From assembly GCA_030646745.1 (NCBI GenBank), contig JAUSKV010000335.1:1-6277 (forward strand): a stretch of 6,277 bases of DNA, in the 5' to 3' direction. Made by a program: the position numbers and the translations under genes. Below, piece after piece: positions 6,103 to 6,277 of the stretch. A model generated the notes under the pieces. The model had not been told where the DNA came from. It saw nothing but the letters and a program-made list of their open reading frames with translations, and did no database searches. Source of the DNA: Sulfurimonas sp. Its GTDB lineage: Bacteria; Campylobacterota; Campylobacteria; Campylobacterales; Sulfurimonadaceae. Within the stretch, counting starts at the first letter, position 1, and each line of letters opens with the position of its first letter.

Positions 6103-6277
6103 CTACTCAAACACAATCTTTTTGTTCTCAATCTTCATCACGCGGTCGCAATATTCTAGCATTCTCTCGTCATGCGTTACCATAATAATTGCTACATTTT
6201 GTTCTGCGGCAATTTTTTTAAGCATTTTTACTACACTTATTGAACGCTCGGTATCAAGTGCTGCTGTAGGCTCATCT
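6103..6277 (-). CDS. ABC transporter ATP-binding protein, LolD/MacB type, C-terminal fragment (57 aa visible)
   Basis: Only the C-terminal end is in the window; the gene begins beyond the right edge. It starts in the Walker B region with DEPT, followed by the D-loop ALD (residues 6-8 of the fragment). The switch histidine is H35 in MVTHDERML. The C-terminus CDRVMKIENKKIVFE is typical of short ATPases that serve LolCDE-, MacB- or DevA-like exporters, where the wording 'DEPTAALD' and 'VTHDER' is frequent. Such ATPases power membrane proteins that extract lipoproteins or export substrates across the envelope. The partner permease is not visible. The gene converges on cheR with 5 bases between stop codons and no clear terminator between them, so it is probably functionally unrelated. 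Confidence 0.88.
   Translation of the reverse strand, partial: DEPTAALDTERSISVVKMLKKIAAEQNVAIIMVTHDERMLEYCDRVMKIENKKIVFE

Overview
The window is an AT-rich chemotaxis locus from what looks like a member of the Campylobacterota, most likely a free-living Sulfurimonas-like or related genus. Three things point there: a CheB made of the methylesterase domain alone, as described for Campylobacter jejuni; the cheB-cheR gene order; and a TTTGCTATAAT promoter with no visible -35 box. The genus is inference, not shown by the sequence.

Layout, left to right. Bases 1-100 may hold the first codons of a leftward gene and a promoter for the gene that follows. Bases 101-502 encode a 133-residue protein of unknown function. 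Bases 503-689 are intergenic: a perfect 10-bp palindrome inside a patch of higher GC that looks like a dispersed intergenic repeat, then an AT-rich promoter region with direct and inverted repeats. Bases 690-2597 encode a membrane chemoreceptor with a helical periplasmic domain, HAMP region, signalling hairpin and a C-terminal zinc-binding CZB domain. Bases 2598-2719 hold a hairpin over the stop codon, a run of nine cytosines, a second overlapping set of inverted repeats, and a clear promoter. Bases 2720-4765 encode a double-Cache chemoreceptor. cheB follows (38-base overlap with the receptor gene), then cheR (1-base overlap with cheB). At the right edge, 5 bases beyond cheR, a convergent gene on the minus strand encodes the end of an ABC-transporter ATPase of LolD/MacB type.

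How the genes work together. The two receptors share an identical 37-residue signalling tip, so both should dock to the same CheA/CheW arrays. CheR and CheB would methylate and demethylate receptor glutamates for adaptation. Because CheB has no receiver domain, feedback from CheA phosphorylation on CheB is not expected by the usual route. The overlaps suggest that the double-Cache receptor, CheB and CheR are made as a translationally coupled set, while the CZB receptor has its own promoter.

Most of the window is recognisable chemotaxis machinery. The parts that are not explained by known genes are the C9 tract with its alternative hairpins (2591-2654), the palindromic intergenic element (512-590), the A8 tract plus hairpin at the start of cheR, the extra cysteine in the CZB domain and the unassigned 133-residue protein. 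I found no RNA gene, CRISPR array or insertion sequence.
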